Positions 53,064-61,441 of a DNA stretch of 64,000 nucleotides are shown in pieces. Origin of the DNA: Cytophagales bacterium. Its GTDB lineage: Bacteria > Bacteroidota > Bacteroidia > Cytophagales > 172606-1. How positions within the stretch are numbered: the first letter of the stretch is position 1; every line of letters begins with the position of its first letter. The stretch spans positions 21,176 to 85,175 of the forward strand of contig JAUJMU010000005.1 of the NCBI GenBank assembly GCA_030446715.1, read 5' to 3'. Made by a program: the position numbers and the translations under genes. Under the pieces are notes generated by a model. The model was not told the DNA's origin and searched no databases. It was given only the letters and a program-made list of their open reading frames with translations.

Positions 53064-54212
53064 ATGGAGAAACCCATACAAATAGAGCAATTTAACGCTG
53101 GAACGAAGTTGAAAGGCACCGGGTATAGTTTCTTTGTTCCTGCAAAAATCAATCGCCAGTGGAATTGGGCTGATCCTAAACTGAATACCTTACTTGAACA
53201 AGCCTCCATTCAGTTGGGTCAGCTGAACTCTTTTGCCCGTCTGGTGCCCAATATCGATCTGTTTATCCAACTGCATGTAACCAAGGAAGCCGTAATTTCG
53301 AGCCGGATCGAAGGCACCCGAACCAGCATTGATGAGGCTCTGTTGCCGGAGGAGGACATCAACCCGGAGAGAAGAAACGACTGGCAGGAAGTCAATAATT
53401 ACATTCTTGCCTTAAATCAAGCGGTTGAAGAACTTGCTGATCTGCCATTATCTTCCAGACTGCTCCGTAAAACGCACGGAATTCTTTTGCAGGGTGTGAG
53501 AGGCAAACACAAAATGCCCGGCGATTTCCGCAGCAGCCAAAACTGGATTGGTGGTGCCAGTCTGCAAGATGCTGCATTTATTCCACCAGCTCACCAATAC
53601 GTGGGAGAATTGATGGGCGACCTGGAAAACTTCCTGCATAACGATACCATTGCGGTACCAGATCTGATCCGGATCGGAATAGCCCATTATCAGTTTGAAA
53701 CTATTCACCCTTTTCTGGATGGCAACGGCCGGATCGGGCGGTTGCTGATTACGCTTTATCTGGTAAGCAAAGGAATCCTGAGCAAACCCTTGTTATATCT
53801 TTCGGTCTTCTTTGAAAAGGATAAGACCCTCTATTACGACAACCTGACGCGGGTCCGGGAGAAAGATGAAATGGGAAACTGGTTGAGGTATTTTCTGGTG
53901 GGTGTTGCCGGTACTGCACGGCAAGCCTCTGAAACGCTCAGCAAAGTTTTGGCACTGAAAACGCAACTGGAAGGAGAAATTCACCAGTCATGGGGCCGCC
54001 GCACCCAGAGTGGTCTTGTCCTGCTGGCACATTTGTTTAGAAATCCGATTGCAGACATCAAAGTTGTGCAACAAATATGCGATTTGAGTCCCAAAGCCGC
54101 CGGTGACCTGATGCAATGTTTTGAAACGCCTGGCATATTGCGGGAATCTACCGGAAGGAGCCGAAACCGTATTTTTGTTTTTGATCAGTATCTGGACCTG
54201 TTCAAATCCTGA
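53064..54212 (+). CDS. Fic-domain protein (AMP transferase type, class II)
   Basis: Fic enzymes transfer AMP or related groups from nucleotides to protein hydroxyls. The 382-aa protein has an N-terminal Fic_N region, the inhibitory motif SSRIEG (about residues 79-84, class II type, lying N-terminal in the same chain) and the complete active-site loop HPFLDGNGRIGR (215-226). A C-terminal winged-helix-like domain follows (FRNPIADIKVVQQICDLSPKAAGDLMQCFE). All catalytic residues are present, so it should be active once the inhibitory helix moves. There is no antitoxin gene beside it. The ATG at 53064 is preferred to the TTG three codons upstream. Confidence 0.93.
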   Translation: MEKPIQIEQFNAGTKLKGTGYSFFVPAKINRQWNWADPKLNTLLEQASIQLGQLNSFARLVPNIDLFIQLHVTKEAVISSRIEGTRTSIDEALLPEEDINPERRNDWQEVNNYILALNQAVEELADLPLSSRLLRKTHGILLQGVRGKHKMPGDFRSSQNWIGGASLQDAAFIPPAHQYVGELMGDLENFLHNDTIAVPDLIRIGIAHYQFETIHPFLDGNGRIGRLLITLYLVSKGILSKPLLYLSVFFEKDKTLYYDNLTRVREKDEMGNWLRYFLVGVAGTARQASETLSKVLALKTQLEGEIHQSWGRRTQSGLVLLAHLFRNPIADIKVVQQICDLSPKAAGDLMQCFETPGILRESTGRSRNRIFVFDQYLDLFKS

Positions 54213-54295
54213 ATGTACTCCTGCACCAATAAGTCAGCAATACTCATTGAGTGGCTTCAGAAAGGGAGGAGATTTTGTACTTATCTTTTCAGACA

Positions 54296-55414
54296 ATGCT
54301 CTTCAAAGACATTCCCGGCCTTACGGATATTAAAAGAACACTAATCGGTACAATCGGACAGGGCCACGTGGCACACGCCCAGTTATTTTTCGGCAATGAA
54401 GGTGGTGGCAGCCTTGCCATGGCGCTGGCCTATGCCACTTACCTGAACTGCGAGGACAAACAGCCCGGCGACGCCTGCGGAAAATGCTTCTCCTGCAGCA
54501 AGCTGAACAAACTGATTCATCCTGATTTTCACCAGATTTTTCCGGTAGCCACCACCAAAAAGGTTACTTCCAATCCGCGGAGCGAGTTTTTTATGGCCGA
54601 CTGGCGGGCCTTTCTGAAGGAATCACCCTATTACTGCCTGAGCGACTGGCTTGCTTATATCGGCACTGAAAACAAGCAGGCCAATATTTCGGCCGAAGAG
54701 AGCCGGCTGGTGATTGGCAAGCTGAGCCTGAAAGCGTTTGAGGCGGAGTACAAAGTGCTGCTGCTCTGGCTGCCGGAGGTAATGCACGTAACAGCAGCCA
54801 ACGCCCTGCTGAAAATTCTGGAAGAGCCGCCGCCCAAAACAGTGTTTCTGCTCGTCAGTCACCAGCCTGACAAGGTGCTGACCACGATCCGGTCCCGCAC
54901 GCAGCTGGTGCAGGTCCGTCCGTTTACGGATGTGGAGATTACGGAGCTACTGGTATCGGAATACGGCATGGAAACCCGTCGGGCTGCCCAGATTGCCCGG
55001 CTGGGTGACGGCAACCTGAACCGTGCGCTGCGCCTCACCGGAGAGACCCGCGAGGATCACCACGAAATGTTCCGGGACTGGATGAATCTGTGCTTCCTGC
55101 GTAAGTACGCCGACCTGATCGAAAGGACCGAAAAATTCGGCAAGCTTAGCCGTGATGCTCAGAAAAATTTGATGCAGTACGGCATGAGCATGGTACGGGA
55201 GTCGCTGGTGTGGTCGCAGCAGGCCCGTAATCTGGTGCGGCTGGAAGGCGAGGAACTAGCTTTTGTCGAACGTTTCTCCAGGGTAATTTCTCTCGACAAG
55301 GCAAACTGGCTGTACGGCCTGCTCAATGAAGCCTGCTTCCACCTGGAGCGGAATGGTAACCCCAAAATCATTTTTCTGGATACGTCACTGGCCGTAACGG
55401 CAGGTATACGTTGA
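54296..55414 (+). CDS. holB: DNA polymerase III delta' subunit
   Basis: A clamp-loader subunit of the AAA+ family. The N-terminal lobe has IPGLTDIKRTLIGTIGQGHVAHAQLFFGNEGGG (a modified, non-ATP-binding P-loop), the zinc-binding cysteines CGKCFSCSKL, and the sensor region NALLKILEEPPPKTVFLLVS ... TIRSRTQLVQVRP. The start is the ATG at 54296 (372 aa); the frame extends upstream, but only with residues that do not match the family. It follows the fic gene in the same direction with an 83-base gap. Confidence 0.9.
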   Translation: MLFKDIPGLTDIKRTLIGTIGQGHVAHAQLFFGNEGGGSLAMALAYATYLNCEDKQPGDACGKCFSCSKLNKLIHPDFHQIFPVATTKKVTSNPRSEFFMADWRAFLKESPYYCLSDWLAYIGTENKQANISAEESRLVIGKLSLKAFEAEYKVLLLWLPEVMHVTAANALLKILEEPPPKTVFLLVSHQPDKVLTTIRSRTQLVQVRPFTDVEITELLVSEYGMETRRAAQIARLGDGNLNRALRLTGETREDHHEMFRDWMNLCFLRKYADLIERTEKFGKLSRDAQKNLMQYGMSMVRESLVWSQQARNLVRLEGEELAFVERFSRVISLDKANWLYGLLNEACFHLERNGNPKIIFLDTSLAVTAGIR

Positions 55415-55464
55415 AGCCCATAATGCATAAAGACCATCTTTCTGTTGCCATGAATAAGGGCTGC

Positions 55465-56328
55465 TTACTTTTTAATCAGCGGAAACAGGCCTGGTTCGAT
55501 AACAGTATTGTATACTCTTACGTTATCCAATTCGCCGGAATAAAAACATTCCGGTATGTCATTCGCGTGCTTACCAAGAAAAATACTGGAAACATTCAAT
55601 TTTTTCAGTGGTGTTTCAATTGTACTGGCTAACCTGTCATTAACATATAGATTAGCAGTGTTGCTGGTGAAATTAATGGTGGCTACCACTTTATTCCAGG
55701 CCGTAAAATCGGGGGCATCCTGAGAGACCAGTTGCGCCCTCTCGGCTTTTCTTCCTTCGTCCCAATTCGTAAACCTTATCCGGCTGTTGCTTAAGTACAG
55801 TTCAACACTGTTCCCCTCTTCGTCTACCAGTTGAAATAACCGCTCTTGCCGGTTAGGGTTATTGGCCTTAAAAAACAGGACAACCGAAAATTGATCCTGT
55901 ACGGTAAAGGTCCTGACGCCGCCCGGAATTCTTATGGATGAACTTACGCCATTGAAAGAAGCAGTCTGCGCACCGAAAACGACATCTGTTGCAGTACCGG
56001 TTCCGAGCACATTGGTAGAATCGGATGCATCCCCGTCTAATTTATATAAGCCAAACAGCTTATAATTTATCGGCGTTACGCATGTCATTGCTTTATCAGC
56101 CTCCGCCATTGCCGCACTACTGGCTTTTTCGTCGGCATCCGCCTGACTGACAGTTGACTCAATGGTTACAGTTTTTGTAACCGATTCGCCCATAAGGCCG
56201 GCAGAACAGTTAGCTGTAAAACTTTTGGTAGCAGTAAATTTTGCGGCTGGTTCAGGCTCCACCCCTTCTTTGTTCTGGCAGGATACAATAAGGGAGGCCA
56301 GAATTACAACCATGCTGAATTTTTTCAT
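55465..56328 (-). CDS. LamG-domain surface lipoprotein
   Basis: A 287-aa lipoprotein: the signal peptide ends in SLIVSC, with Cys as the lipidation site. Residues about 32-85 resemble the DUF5977 module (ANCSAGLMGESVTKTVTIES plus an Ala/Asp-rich ADADEKA helix and a closing Cys). Residues about 95-280 form a LamG/concanavalin-like jelly roll (YKLDGDASDST, FNGVSSSIRIP, FSVVLFFKANN, YVNDRLASTIETPL, SGELDNVRVYN). Such domains usually bind sugars or other surface ligands. No type IX C-terminal sorting domain is visible. It stands alone between holB and hemC. Confidence 0.85.
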   Translation of the reverse strand: MKKFSMVVILASLIVSCQNKEGVEPEPAAKFTATKSFTANCSAGLMGESVTKTVTIESTVSQADADEKASSAAMAEADKAMTCVTPINYKLFGLYKLDGDASDSTNVLGTGTATDVVFGAQTASFNGVSSSIRIPGGVRTFTVQDQFSVVLFFKANNPNRQERLFQLVDEEGNSVELYLSNSRIRFTNWDEGRKAERAQLVSQDAPDFTAWNKVVATINFTSNTANLYVNDRLASTIETPLKKLNVSSIFLGKHANDIPECFYSGELDNVRVYNTVIEPGLFPLIKK

Positions 56329-56820
56329 TGGTTTCGGATTTTTCATTTGTTTGAAGAAAAAAATCGGGTAGTATTTGTTTTGTTAGTTGAAGAATACTTA
56401 ACTCTTTAAATCCGGTTTTACACTCTCCTGCTCGCTGCCGTGGATTGAGCCGGGGCAACAGTTACCTGAGTCACTTTTCAGAAGAGAATCCGCTGCCGAA
56501 AAGGCAAGCATTGCCCGCTAATCTTCTTTACAGACACCAAACCTGGAATTGTGTAAAATATGCTTAAGTAAGATTTTCTTCAATTTAGGATTAATTTCAC
56601 CTAATGTGAAATTGTAACCGTTTTTTGATACTCTTTTACAAACCCAGTGTGAAAACCGGCAAAGAAATTCTATGCGCTTAAAATAGCAGACAGGGAATCG
56701 GAGCCTTGCCCCGGAGTAAGGGCCCGCAGTGTGTACGGAGACTCTCAGGTCGGTTTTCCGGGCCACGGGCCCTGCACAGGTCTGGTGGCTGGCTACGGTT
56801 TCAACAATTTATGCCAGTCA
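56329..56820. other. Intergenic region, about 490 bases, no supported gene
   Basis: It lies between the divergent LamG lipoprotein gene and hemC. An 82-codon minus-strand frame (56518-56766) exists but resembles nothing known. I see no promoter of the standard type for the lipoprotein gene, no palindrome with a clear stem and no repeat shared with other gaps. Confidence 0.5.
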
Positions 56821-56851
56821 TTGGCCTTCTCTGCTTTTGCGGGTAAATTTG
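56821..56851 (+). promoter_or_regulatory. Promoter of hemC
   Basis: TTG at 56821-56823 and TAAATTTG at 56844-56851 are separated by 20 bases, matching both halves of the Bacteroidota primary sigma promoter. The start site would fall near 56857, giving a leader of about 15 nt before the TTG start codon. Confidence 0.7.
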
Positions 56852-56871
56852 ACATTTAAACCGATACGGCT

Positions 56872-57816
56872 TTGTCTTCAAATCACATAAGAATCGGCAC
56901 CCGCGGCAGTGCACTGGCCCTCTGGCAGGCGCATTACGTCGCTGATCAGTTAACCAGAGGCGGCCTTTACTCGGAAATCATTACCTTTGAAACCAAAGGC
57001 GATAAGATTCTGGATAAGTCGCTGGCCAAGATCGGCAGCAAAGGTATTTTCACCGCCGAACTTGAATATGCGCTCCGCGCCGGTGAGATTGACATTGCCG
57101 TACACAGCGCCAAGGATCTGCAATCTGAACTGCCCGAAGACCTCGAAATCATTGCCTTTACGGAGCGGGAAACGGTAAATGATGTGTTGATCAGCTACAA
57201 CAAAACGCTTTCGCTCACCGACGGCAAGCCGTGGGTAATCGGCACCTCCTCCACGCGGCGTACGGCTACGTTGCGCCATTATTACCCGCACCTGCAAAGA
57301 GTGGACATGCGCGGCAATCTGCAAACCCGCATGCGGAAACTGCAGGAAGGCCAGTGCGACGCCCTGCTGCTTGCTTTTGCCGGCGTACACCGCATGGGTT
57401 ACGACGAATACATCGTGGCCCGGTTATCTGTTGAAGAATTTACGCCACCCGTCGGACAAGGCAGCATTGCCGTAGAGACCTCCCGCAGCCTCGATCCGGA
57501 AAAGCGCAATCTGATCCGCGGCCTGATCAATCACGAACGGACGGAGCATTGTCTGCTGGCCGAAAGAGGCTACCTCCGGCGGCTCCAGGGCGGCTGTAGC
57601 GTGCCAGTTTTTGCCCTCGCTACACTTAAAGACCATAATTATGTACAGCTTACCGGCGGCGTGGTCAGCCTCGACGGCGGCCGGATGATCCGCGAAACGA
57701 TGCAGGCGCCGGTAGCGGAAGCGACTCAGCTCGGTTTCCGCCTTGCCGATGCCGTAGCGGGAGCGGGCGGCTACGAAATCCTGAAGGAAATCCGGAGCAA
57801 TGCGGCCAGATTGTAA
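56872..57816 (+). CDS. hemC: Hydroxymethylbilane synthase (porphobilinogen deaminase)
   Basis: Polymerises four porphobilinogens in haem synthesis. Conserved segments include IGTRGSALALWQA, VHSAKDLQ with catalytic Asp82, GTSSTRRTA, DMRGNLQTR and GGCSVPVFA with Cys242, which carries the dipyrromethane cofactor. At 314 aa it has the usual length. The start is a TTG at 56872: an in-frame stop lies 15 bases upstream and no ATG or GTG intervenes. A two-part promoter directly precedes it. The PPIase gene follows by 36 bases. Confidence 0.95.
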   Translation: MSSNHIRIGTRGSALALWQAHYVADQLTRGGLYSEIITFETKGDKILDKSLAKIGSKGIFTAELEYALRAGEIDIAVHSAKDLQSELPEDLEIIAFTERETVNDVLISYNKTLSLTDGKPWVIGTSSTRRTATLRHYYPHLQRVDMRGNLQTRMRKLQEGQCDALLLAFAGVHRMGYDEYIVARLSVEEFTPPVGQGSIAVETSRSLDPEKRNLIRGLINHERTEHCLLAERGYLRRLQGGCSVPVFALATLKDHNYVQLTGGVVSLDGGRMIRETMQAPVAEATQLGFRLADAVAGAGGYEILKEIRSNAARL

Positions 57817-57852
57817 GAAAAGAGCCTGATAGAAATTCACTGAACAGATCTT

Positions 57853-58557
57853 ATGCAAAAAACACATTTTCTGGTGATCCTCCTGCTGGTGTCAAATACC
57901 CTTCCGGGTTTTGCCCAGAAGAAGTCAAGGAAGGATTACCTGGTAACCATTACCACTGATTACGGCACGATGTACGCCGTGCTGTACGACCAGACACCGA
58001 GGCACAAAGCAAACTTTATTGCCCTTGCCGATACCGGATTTTACAACGGTACGCTCTTTCACCGGGTGATCAACAACTTCATGATTCAGGGAGGTGATCC
58101 GGAATCTAAAAAAGCGCAACCCGGCACGCCGCTGGGCAACGGCGACGTGGGTTACCGGGTACCGGCTGAGTTTAATGAGAAGCTTTTCCACAAAAAAGGC
58201 GTACTTGCCGCCGCCCGCGACAATAATCCGGATAAGTCCTCAAGTGGCTGCCAGTTTTACATCGTGCAGGGAAAAGTATTGAAAGACGAAGATTTTGCGG
58301 TAGCCGAACGCCGCTCGGGCCGCACCATTCCCGCCGGCCAGCGGCAGGTATACAAAACCACCGGCGGCACGCCGCACCTCGACCAGGGTTACACTGTTTT
58401 CGGAGAAGTAATCAAAGGACTGGAAGTAATTGATACCATTGCGGGTCAGCCCCGCGATGCCCGGGACCGTCCGCAGAAAGACATTGCCATGCAGGTGAAG
58501 GTGGAGAAGATGAAGAAGAAAAAAATCACGAAGCGGTACGGGTATAAATTTGAGTAG
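57853..58557 (+). CDS. Periplasmic peptidylprolyl isomerase (cyclophilin type)
   Basis: A 234-aa exported cyclophilin that speeds proline isomerisation in folding proteins. A signal peptide (residues 1-21, ending GFAQK) precedes the barrel, with FHRVINNFMIQGGDP (catalytic Arg and the F-M-Q-G-G core), SSGCQFYIV and GYTVFGEVIKGLEVID. An insert between the Q-F-Y strand and the closing strands (FAVAERRSGRTIPAGQRQVYKTTGG) is larger than in E. coli PpiA but common in Bacteroidota. The C-terminus is lysine-rich. It is likely co-transcribed with hemC. Confidence 0.93.
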   Translation: MQKTHFLVILLLVSNTLPGFAQKKSRKDYLVTITTDYGTMYAVLYDQTPRHKANFIALADTGFYNGTLFHRVINNFMIQGGDPESKKAQPGTPLGNGDVGYRVPAEFNEKLFHKKGVLAAARDNNPDKSSSGCQFYIVQGKVLKDEDFAVAERRSGRTIPAGQRQVYKTTGGTPHLDQGYTVFGEVIKGLEVIDTIAGQPRDARDRPQKDIAMQVKVEKMKKKKITKRYGYKFE

Positions 58558-58576
58558 TCAGAATCAGCTTGTCAGA

Positions 58577-58746
58577 ATCAGGATTTTCAGGATTAAAAGA
58601 TGAACGGGATTTTAGTTCTATAAGTAGCCATTAACAATTAGCTTTTAGTGATTATGTTGATTATCAAATTGTTACGCCCCAATTCTTATCTTAATTCCCG
58701 GCGAGTACTTCTATCCTGCTGATCCACTAATCCTGAAAATCCTGAT
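58577..58746. repeat. 19-bp inverted repeat with the ATCAGGATTTTCAGGATTA motif
   Basis: ATCAGGATTTTCAGGATTA (58577-58595) is perfectly complementary to 58728-58746. Further TCAGAATCAG and AATCCTGA words lie outside each arm. The element fills most of the 248-base gap between the PPIase and RmlD-like genes. It has no reading frame and looks like a dispersed palindromic intergenic repeat. Confidence 0.65.
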
Positions 58747-58805
58747 CTTGACAATCCTGACCCCAACCGATTATCCATCCAGTAAATTCAGATCATAACA
58801 CACTC

Positions 58806-59720
58806 ATGCAAAAAATCCTTATTACCGGTACCAATGGCCTGCTGGGCCAGAAGCTGGTCGAACTGCTGATGCAAAAAGGCGACTACCAGATTATTGCCAC
58901 CGCGCGGGGCACTAACCGCCTGCCCCATTCCGGAGGCTATCAGTACCATTCCCTTGACGTGACGGACCGTACGCGGGTGCATCAGCTGGTAAAGGAACTG
59001 AAGCCCGATTACATCATCCACACGGCGGCCATGACCAACGTGGACCAGTGCGAGACCGAAAGGGAAGCCTGCCGGAAGCTGAACGTGGACGCGGTGCAAT
59101 ACCTGACCGAAGCCTGTCAGGAAACGGATGCTTTCCTGCTGCACCTGTCTACCGATTTTATTTTTGACGGCACTGCCGGACCTTACGACGAGGAAGCCGC
59201 CGCCAATCCGCTGAGTTATTACGGCGAAAGCAAACTGGCCGCTGAAAAAGTGCTCTTTGCCAGCTCCATCCGCTGGGCGGTTGCCCGCACGGTGCTGGTG
59301 TACGGCATTGCCCACGACATGAGCCGGAGCAATATTATCCTCTGGGTCAAAAAGTCGCTGGAAGAGGGCAAAACAATCAAAGTGGTGGACGACCAGTGGC
59401 GCACCCCTACCCTTGCCGAAGATCTGGCGATGGGCTGCTACCTGATTGTGAAGCACCGGGCTCAGGGCATTTTCAATATTTCCGGCAAGGATCTGCTCAC
59501 GCCGCTCGACATGGCTTATCAGACCGCTGACTACTTCGGGCTGGACAAATCCTTTATCACCCGCGCCGATTCCAGCACTTTTACCCAACCGGCTAAACGT
59601 CCGCCCCGCACCGGCTTCGTGCTGGATAAAGCTTACCGGGTGCTGAATTATCAGCCGCATTCCTTTGCTGAAGGCATCGGAGTGCTGGCGGCTCAAACAG
59701 GTACGACCATAAAAGCCTGA
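58806..59720 (+). CDS. RmlD-like NAD(P)-dependent sugar reductase (SDR superfamily)
   Basis: An extended short-chain dehydrogenase of 304 aa resembling dTDP-4-dehydrorhamnose reductase. The NAD(P) loop is GTNGLLGQKL (residues 8-17). The AAMTNVDQCE segment and the catalytic Tyr-Lys in YYGESKLAAE, after STDFIFDG, follow the RmlD pattern. There are no other rhamnose genes nearby, so the true substrate is open; MAT2B-like or flavin-related reductases are alternatives. It is a single gene after a repeat-filled gap. Confidence 0.85.
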   Translation: MQKILITGTNGLLGQKLVELLMQKGDYQIIATARGTNRLPHSGGYQYHSLDVTDRTRVHQLVKELKPDYIIHTAAMTNVDQCETEREACRKLNVDAVQYLTEACQETDAFLLHLSTDFIFDGTAGPYDEEAAANPLSYYGESKLAAEKVLFASSIRWAVARTVLVYGIAHDMSRSNIILWVKKSLEEGKTIKVVDDQWRTPTLAEDLAMGCYLIVKHRAQGIFNISGKDLLTPLDMAYQTADYFGLDKSFITRADSSTFTQPAKRPPRTGFVLDKAYRVLNYQPHSFAEGIGVLAAQTGTTIKA

Positions 59721-59821
59721 CAGGCAACCAGGATGAAAGGTGAACGTCCGGTAATCTTTACTGATCCTGCGCGGCGTAGGATATGAACATAAATTGCACC
59801 GCCTGCCGGGTGACAACGGAA

Positions 59822-59829
59822 TATTTTTG
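59822..59829 (+). promoter_or_regulatory. -7 promoter element upstream of the HhH protein
   Basis: TATTTTTG matches TAnnTTTG. The implied start near 59836 would place a GC-rich hairpin with a T-tract inside a leader of only about 30 nt. The nearest TTG upstream is about 25 bases away, slightly beyond normal spacing. Confidence 0.4.
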
Positions 59830-59832
59830 CAG

Positions 59833-59865
59833 GACAGGCTCTCCGGAGGGCCTGTCTTATTTTTT
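59833..59865 (+). terminator. Terminator-like hairpin directly before an ATG
   Basis: GACAGGC (59833-59839) pairs with GCCTGTC (59850-59856), followed by TTATTTTTT, which runs up to the ATG at 59866. It could be a terminator for the upstream RmlD-like transcript, or an attenuator of the gene it precedes. Confidence 0.6.
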
Positions 59866-60813
59866 ATGAAACGTCTCCATTACTGGCTGCGCAGCATTTT
59901 TGGGTATTCCCGCACGGAAAGCAACGGTTTTCTGATCTTATGCCTCATTATCCTGCTCTTTTTGCTGTTCCCGCTTTTGTACCCGGTTCTTTTCCCGCCG
60001 GTAGCCTTTGACCACGCCGCCGACCGGCAACTGCTGGACAGCATGGTAGTGGCGATGGAAAAAGACCAGCCGGAAGCATTGGTCCAAGAATCCGCAAAAG
60101 CACCGCGGGAAGTCAGAAACTTATTCGACTTTGACCCGAATCTGATCACTGCGGCACAATGGCAGTCGCTGGGCCTGCCCAGGTATCTGGCCGAAAGAAT
60201 CATCAAGTACCGCAGTAAGGGCGGAAAGTTTCGGGTAAAGGGTGACGTGAAAAAGATTTACGGATTCCCGGAGCCACTTTACGCGCAGCTTTACAGCTAC
60301 ATTCTGCTGCCCGATTCACTTTCCCGCGATTATCCGAAAAGGGAATTTCCGAAGAAGGAATTTGCGGCAACCAACTATCCACCGGCTGCGGAAAAGAAAA
60401 CTGTAAAGGCAGAATTATTTGACATCAATCAGGCCGATACGCTGCAACTGGCCAGTGTCCGGGGCATTGGCCCCGCTTTGTCGCGCCGCATTGCCAGGTA
60501 CCGCGACCTGCTGGGCGGCTTCTCCGGCCGGCACCAGATTTATGAAGTGTACGGACTCGATTCACTGGTGGTAGGTGAGCTGTTCCGGAAGGGCTATCTC
60601 AGGGAGGGAGTAGGCGTCAGGCGGCTGAGGATCAATCAGGCTACCGAGCCGGCACTGGCTGCGCGCCCGTATATATCGCCGCGGCTGGCAAAAATCCTGG
60701 TGGCTTACCGTGTGCAGCACGGTAATTTTACCTCCGCAGAGTCGCTGGCACCAGTCAAGCTGCTGGACGAGGTTACGCTGCGCAAACTGGCCCCTTACCT
60801 TAGTTTTGAGTAA
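59866..60813 (+). CDS. ComEA-like helix-hairpin-helix membrane protein
   Basis: A 315-aa protein with one membrane helix (about residues 20-44, LILCLIILLFLLFPLLYPVLF) and a periplasmic part containing three helix-hairpin-helix modules. Each has a similar core: FDFDPNLITAAQW ... GLPRYLAERIIKYR, FDINQADTLQLASVRGIGPALSRRIARYR, and LRINQATEPALAA ... ISPRLAKILVAYR. In ComEA this fold binds incoming DNA during transformation, so a DNA-uptake role is plausible but unproven. The ATG at 59866 is chosen because the residues before it do not resemble the family and hold the leader hairpin. Confidence 0.88.
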   Translation: MKRLHYWLRSIFGYSRTESNGFLILCLIILLFLLFPLLYPVLFPPVAFDHAADRQLLDSMVVAMEKDQPEALVQESAKAPREVRNLFDFDPNLITAAQWQSLGLPRYLAERIIKYRSKGGKFRVKGDVKKIYGFPEPLYAQLYSYILLPDSLSRDYPKREFPKKEFAATNYPPAAEKKTVKAELFDINQADTLQLASVRGIGPALSRRIARYRDLLGGFSGRHQIYEVYGLDSLVVGELFRKGYLREGVGVRRLRINQATEPALAARPYISPRLAKILVAYRVQHGNFTSAESLAPVKLLDEVTLRKLAPYLSFE

Positions 60814-60859
60814 GCGGCGGTAAAGTTTCCGGCGGGTTTACCCGAACCGGCAGTTTCAT

Positions 60860-60867
60860 TACTTTTG
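60860..60867 (+). promoter_or_regulatory. -7 promoter element upstream of the phosphoribosyltransferase
   Basis: TACTTTTG matches TAnnTTTG and implies a leader of about 44 nt before the ATG at 60918. The -33 half is not recognisable. Confidence 0.45.
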
Positions 60868-60917
60868 TGCCGTCAGCCGTATGCGGCGCGACCTCCCGAC
60901 TCTTTACCTGCATTTAC

Positions 60918-61427
60918 ATGACTGCCACCCGCACCCCTATTCTGAACCGGACCCAGACGCTGCAGAAAATCAAGCGCATCGCCTACGAGATTTACGAGAA
61001 TAACTTTCAGGAGGAGGAAATTGTGCTGGCGGGCATTTACGACCGGGGGTACCTCTTTGCCCGGATTCTGGAGCAGGAACTAAAAGCCATTTCTCCCCTG
61101 CGCGTCCGGCTGGTGAAGATTTCGCTGGAAAAGTTTTCTCCCGTGCAAAGCGCCGTTACGCTTGACTGCCCCGCCAAAGACCTGCGAAACCGGAGCATTG
61201 TCGTGGTAGACGACGTACTCAACTCCGGACGTACGCTGATGCACAGCCTCCAGCCTTTTCTTCAGATCGAAATCAAGAAGCTGCAAACGGCCGTGATCGT
61301 GGACCGGAGTCACCGTTCTTTCCCGATTGCCGCCGGCTACGTGGGCTATTCCCTCTCCACCACGATTCAGGAACACATTGAGGCGGTACTGGAAGATGGT
61401 GAAGCGTTCGGCGTGTACTTAAGCTGA
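60918..61427 (+). CDS. PyrR-like phosphoribosyltransferase
   Basis: A type I PRTase of 169 aa. The PRPP-binding loop is IVVVDDVLNSGRTL and the second loop is AGIYDRGYLFARIL. The order and size fit PyrR (uracil PRTase and pyrimidine attenuator) or hypoxanthine-type relatives. There is no adjacent pyr operon, so regulatory RNA binding is not implied. The ATG at 60918 is used; the in-frame residues upstream are unconserved. It converges with the helicase gene across 14 bases. Confidence 0.85.
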   Translation: MTATRTPILNRTQTLQKIKRIAYEIYENNFQEEEIVLAGIYDRGYLFARILEQELKAISPLRVRLVKISLEKFSPVQSAVTLDCPAKDLRNRSIVVVDDVLNSGRTLMHSLQPFLQIEIKKLQTAVIVDRSHRSFPIAAGYVGYSLSTTIQEHIEAVLEDGEAFGVYLS

Positions 61428-61441
61428 CTCCGTCAACCGCA

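Noticed and set aside
53064-54212. Fic as half of a Fic/FicA-type toxin-antitoxin pair
   Set aside because: The inhibitory motif is inside the Fic chain (class II), and the neighbours are tadA and holB, not an antitoxin.
56518-56766. An 82-aa minus-strand frame in the gap before hemC
   Set aside because: There is no family resemblance, no ribosome site or promoter that I can support, and Cys/Arg-rich composition typical of chance frames.
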